Assembly: GCA_023229435.1 (NCBI GenBank)
Contig: JALNZF010000007.1
Location: forward strand, 90,145 to 154,144
From: Nitrospirota bacterium
GTDB lineage: Bacteria; Nitrospirota; UBA9217
DNA: 64,000 nucleotides
Direction: 5' to 3'
Shown: one piece after another, positions 61,713 through 64,000 of the stretch
Layout: each line of letters starts with the position of its first letter
Numbering within the stretch: position 1 is the stretch's first letter
The notes under the pieces: model-generated
Databases searched by the model: none
What the model was told of the DNA's origin: nothing
The model's input: only the letters and a program-made list of their open reading frames with translations
Made by a program: the position numbers and the translations under genes

Positions 61713-63047
61713 CTAATTCTTTTTCTTCGCCAGTTCCTTTTTCGCCTTCTTCACCCACTGCACCATGGGCCGGTTGGCCGGACAGACAAACGTGCAGGAA
61801 CCGCACTCAAAGCAGTCCATCAGGTTGTAATCTTTTGCCTCTTCGTAATGGCCCTTCTCAATATAGAGCCCGAGCAGAGACGGCTGCAGTTTCATGGGGC
61901 AGGCATCAATACACCGGCCGCAGCGAATACAGGGCCCGAAGGATTTTATACCCACCTCGGCTTTCGGGAGGACCGTAATCCCGGACGTGCCTTTGATCAC
62001 GGGAACATCAAGCGTGTATTGGCTCATCCCCATCATGGGGCCGCCGGAGATCACCTTGGCCGCCTCGTCAGTAAGGCCGCCCGCTTCTTCGATAAGCTGG
62101 GAGAACTGCGTGCCGATCCGGACGAGGAAGTTTTTCGGGTCCTTGACCCCCCTGCCGGTCACGGTGACATAGCGCTCGATGAGCGGCTTGCCGTAGCGCA
62201 CTGCATTGAAGATGGCCTCGGCCGTGCCCACGTTCTGCACCACCACACCAACGTCCATGGGCAGGCTGCCCGCGGGAACGGTCCTGCCCGCAATCGCTTT
62301 GATGAGCATCTTCTCAGCGCCCTGCGGGTACTTCACCTTGACAGGCCAAACCTTGATCTCTGGTGATCCCGCAGCAACCCTGGTCATGGTCTCGATAGCA
62401 TCCGGCTTGTTTGCCTCGATTCCGATATATCCCTTGCTGACGTTCAGTATCCGCATAAGGATCTTGAGACCCTCAATGATCTCGTTCGGTCTTTCGAGCA
62501 TGAGCCGGTGGTCGGAGGTCAGAAAGGGTTCGCACTCAGCGCCGTTCAGGATCACCACGTCGATCGGTTTCTCTTTGGGAGGAGAAAGCTTCACGTGTGT
62601 CGGGAACGTGGCCCCGCCCATGCCGACAATGCCGGCATCCAGCACAAGTTTTTTGAGTTCATCGGGGCTTAATACGTTGTAGTCAGGCGTTTCCTTGAGA
62701 CCGGCCACCCACTCATCCTTGCCGTCACTCTCGATAATGATCGACGGCATGTCCGATCCAAGGATGTGCGGAAAATTGCCGATGGCCGTTACCTTGCCGG
62801 AGATCGATGCATGGACGGGTGCCGAGACAAAACCGGTGGTTTCACCGATCTTTTCTCCTTTTTTTACTTCCTGTCCAATAACGACGAGGGGCTTTGTGGG
62901 GGCGCCGATATGCTGGCTCAAGGGAATGATCGCGCGTTTGGGAATGGCTGCGGCAATGGTCGGTTTGTGTGCAGTCAGGTACTTATTATCAGCAGGATGC
63001 ACACCTCCGCTGAATGTATCGCGCGCGTGTACTGTCGTAGCTTCCAT
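61713..63047 (-). CDS. rnfC: Rnf complex subunit C
   Basis: 444 residues. NADH/FMN region (GGATFPTHVKLSPPKEKPID; LILNGAECEPFLTSDHRLM-like, here VVILNGAECEPFLTSDHRL) and two 4Fe-4S motifs: CIRCGRCIDACP and CFECGSCTFVCP. The soluble NADH-side subunit. First gene of rnfCDGEAB; gene order matches the classic operon. Confidence 0.95.
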   Translation of the reverse strand: MEATTVHARDTFSGGVHPADNKYLTAHKPTIAAAIPKRAIIPLSQHIGAPTKPLVVIGQEVKKGEKIGETTGFVSAPVHASISGKVTAIGNFPHILGSDMPSIIIESDGKDEWVAGLKETPDYNVLSPDELKKLVLDAGIVGMGGATFPTHVKLSPPKEKPIDVVILNGAECEPFLTSDHRLMLERPNEIIEGLKILMRILNVSKGYIGIEANKPDAIETMTRVAAGSPEIKVWPVKVKYPQGAEKMLIKAIAGRTVPAGSLPMDVGVVVQNVGTAEAIFNAVRYGKPLIERYVTVTGRGVKDPKNFLVRIGTQFSQLIEEAGGLTDEAAKVISGGPMMGMSQYTLDVPVIKGTSGITVLPKAEVGIKSFGPCIRCGRCIDACPMKLQPSLLGLYIEKGHYEEAKDYNLMDCFECGSCTFVCPANRPMVQWVKKAKKELAKKKN

Positions 63048-63131
63048 TCTGTCTCACCTGCCATTATGTTATAACATTGAGATTACAGCTTGTGAAATTA
63101 CCGCTTGAGAACTTCTACGAAAAGTAATGCG

Positions 63132-63160
63132 GTTATATCAAAATGAGGTTGAAGTGTCAA
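63132..63160 (-). promoter_or_regulatory. Promoter of the rnf operon
   Basis: Minus strand TTGACA (63160-63155), 17 bases, TATAAC (63137-63132), about 80 bases before rnfC. Confidence 0.75.
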
Positions 63161-63174
63161 GCGAATTTTGTCAA

Positions 63175-63531
63175 AAGGTCCGGCGCAAAGCCATGAGTAT
63201 TTTTTATCACAGCATCAGCAATATTCATCCTGGTTGCGTAACCATCCTCATATCATCGACACAATACAAAATTCAGCTGCAGAGATAGAGACGGCAGTTT
63301 CAAAAGTTTCATGATAACGGGAAAGGTTGAATCGCAGGGTCCTGCAACAAAACAGTAACTGGTTCCTGCTTGTCCAAGTCATGGTTTATGAAACATTCAT
63401 GAGCCATTCGCTCAGGACAGATAAAACACTCTCACCTCGTACCTCTCTTTGAGCGGAGAGGGAATAGGTTCGCTCATTCCCACAAAGAGAGGGTTTGGGT
63501 AAACGGAGGTATGTTCGAGCAAAAGACGCCT
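63175..63531. other. Intergenic region without recognised gene
   Basis: About 355 bases upstream of the rnf promoter. Near 63440-63500 the words ACCTCTCTTTGAGCGGAGAG and CCCACAAAGAGAGGGTTTGG form another reiterated inverted repeat. No supported ORF. Confidence 0.5.
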
Positions 63532-63759
63532 TTACGCTACCTGAACCACTTCCTTTAGCTCGGGGAACTGCTCCTTGAGGTGCTTCTCCACGCCCATCTT
63601 GAGGGTCATTGTGGACATCGGACAGGATCCGCAGGCACCCTTGAGCCGAACTTTTACCGTACCATTCTCTTCAACGCTCACGAGTTCGATATCACCTCCG
63701 TCGCGCTGGAGCGCCGGCCGCACTTGTTTGAGGGCTTCTTCAACTTTTTCTTTGTTCAT
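63532..63759 (-). CDS. NifU C-terminal domain-like iron-sulfur scaffold (Nfu type)
   Basis: 75 residues. VRPALQRDGGDIELVSVEENG then the cluster-binding CGSC in GACGSCPMSTMTLKMGVE. Delivers [4Fe-4S] clusters; the many Fe-S proteins in this window (Rnf, Nfn, ferredoxin) are plausible clients. ATG 63759 has AAGGAG upstream. Bases 63760-64000 show no further gene. Confidence 0.9.
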   Translation of the reverse strand: MNKEKVEEALKQVRPALQRDGGDIELVSVEENGTVKVRLKGACGSCPMSTMTLKMGVEKHLKEQFPELKEVVQVA

Positions 63760-64000
63760 GATTTGTTCTCCTTATTGTTAATTCTCAGTTTTTTCTATCT
63801 GTTTGATAGTATACACCATTTGGCTCCTGTTGAATAGCATTATCGTAAATACGCTGATCCTCAAACGAACAAAACGATTCTGTCAAAAGTTCTATGAAAC
63901 AGCGGGTGGACCCATGAAATGGTCGAGCAAAAACGGTTTGGCGACAGTAGCCGATGGCAAACGATCAGATATAAAGTCGCACAAGAATAAGCAACAGGCA

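Overview
The window (about 57% G+C by eye) looks like the chromosome of a Gram-negative anaerobe or facultative anaerobe. Lipoprotein signal peptides, DegP, TlpA and AraC/IclR regulators indicate a diderm. An Rnf complex, an NfnAB pair and System II (ResB/ResC) cytochrome c maturation together suggest a Nitrospirota- or Desulfobacterota-like lineage. The lineage is inferred from gene content only; there is no rRNA gene in the window. Sigma-70-type promoters of the form TTGACA-N17-TATAAT are easy to read and support many of the starts chosen here.

Layout. 1-5.6 kb (+): end of a DUF401 permease, a remnant small ORF, argD, argF, a class-I amidotransferase and a peptide-type solute-binding lipoprotein. 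5.7-22.3 kb (-): resC/resB, nfnB/nfnA, an HMA protein, a VKOR-thioredoxin fusion, a universal stress protein, phoH, tsaC, a DUF89 protein, purE, a Nif3 protein, purD, larE, an IclR regulator, a GDT1 transporter and rph. 22.5-23.3 kb (+): a nucleotidyltransferase with a small overlapping partner. 23.3-27.8 kb: a chromosomal integron. It has a long IntI-type integrase reading left, divergent PintI and Pc promoters, an attI-like core site, and an AT-rich array of small lipoprotein and membrane-protein genes separated by elaborate folded repeats. 27.8-28.8 kb: a RAYT/Y1 transposase gene between perfect 29-bp inverted repeats. 28.8-30.1 kb: an AI-2E family permease. 30.4-35.9 kb (-): a TPP-riboswitch-controlled thiamine operon (thiS-thiG-thiE-thiC, an M23 peptidase, thiD). 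35.9-39 kb (-): cobalamin nucleotide-loop genes cobU-cobT-cobS-cobC, then tRNA-Gly(CCC). 39.4-40.5 kb (-): TlpA-like protein, thioredoxin, ferredoxin. 40.8-50.3 kb (+): addB, a FIST sensor, a hybrid histidine kinase, addA. 50.4-53.3 kb (+): DegP protease and a flavin disulfide reductase. 53.4-57.3 kb (-): small proteins, an AraC regulator, lpdA, gcvH. 57.5-63.1 kb (-): rnfCDGEAB, then an Nfu-type scaffold.

How it fits together. Rnf (ferredoxin:NAD+ with ion pumping) and NfnAB (electron bifurcation between NADH, ferredoxin and NADPH) imply ferredoxin-centred energy metabolism. GcvH and LpdA point to glycine cleavage or lipoate chemistry. The thiamine and cobalamin blocks are ordinary operons.

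The most unusual material is non-coding. (1) Two copies of a branched three-hairpin DNA element sit in the integron array, with compensatory base changes in two stems. (2) A class of short intergenic elements is built of reiterated words; one has perfect 12-bp terminal inverted repeats, others share degenerate versions of those ends, and similar word repeats extend the C-termini of larE, thiS and thiC. (3) A palindromic repeat is inserted in frame within addA. (4) A tiny hydrophobic ORF with a strong ribosome-binding site lies between 15-bp inverted repeats at the distal end of the integron array.
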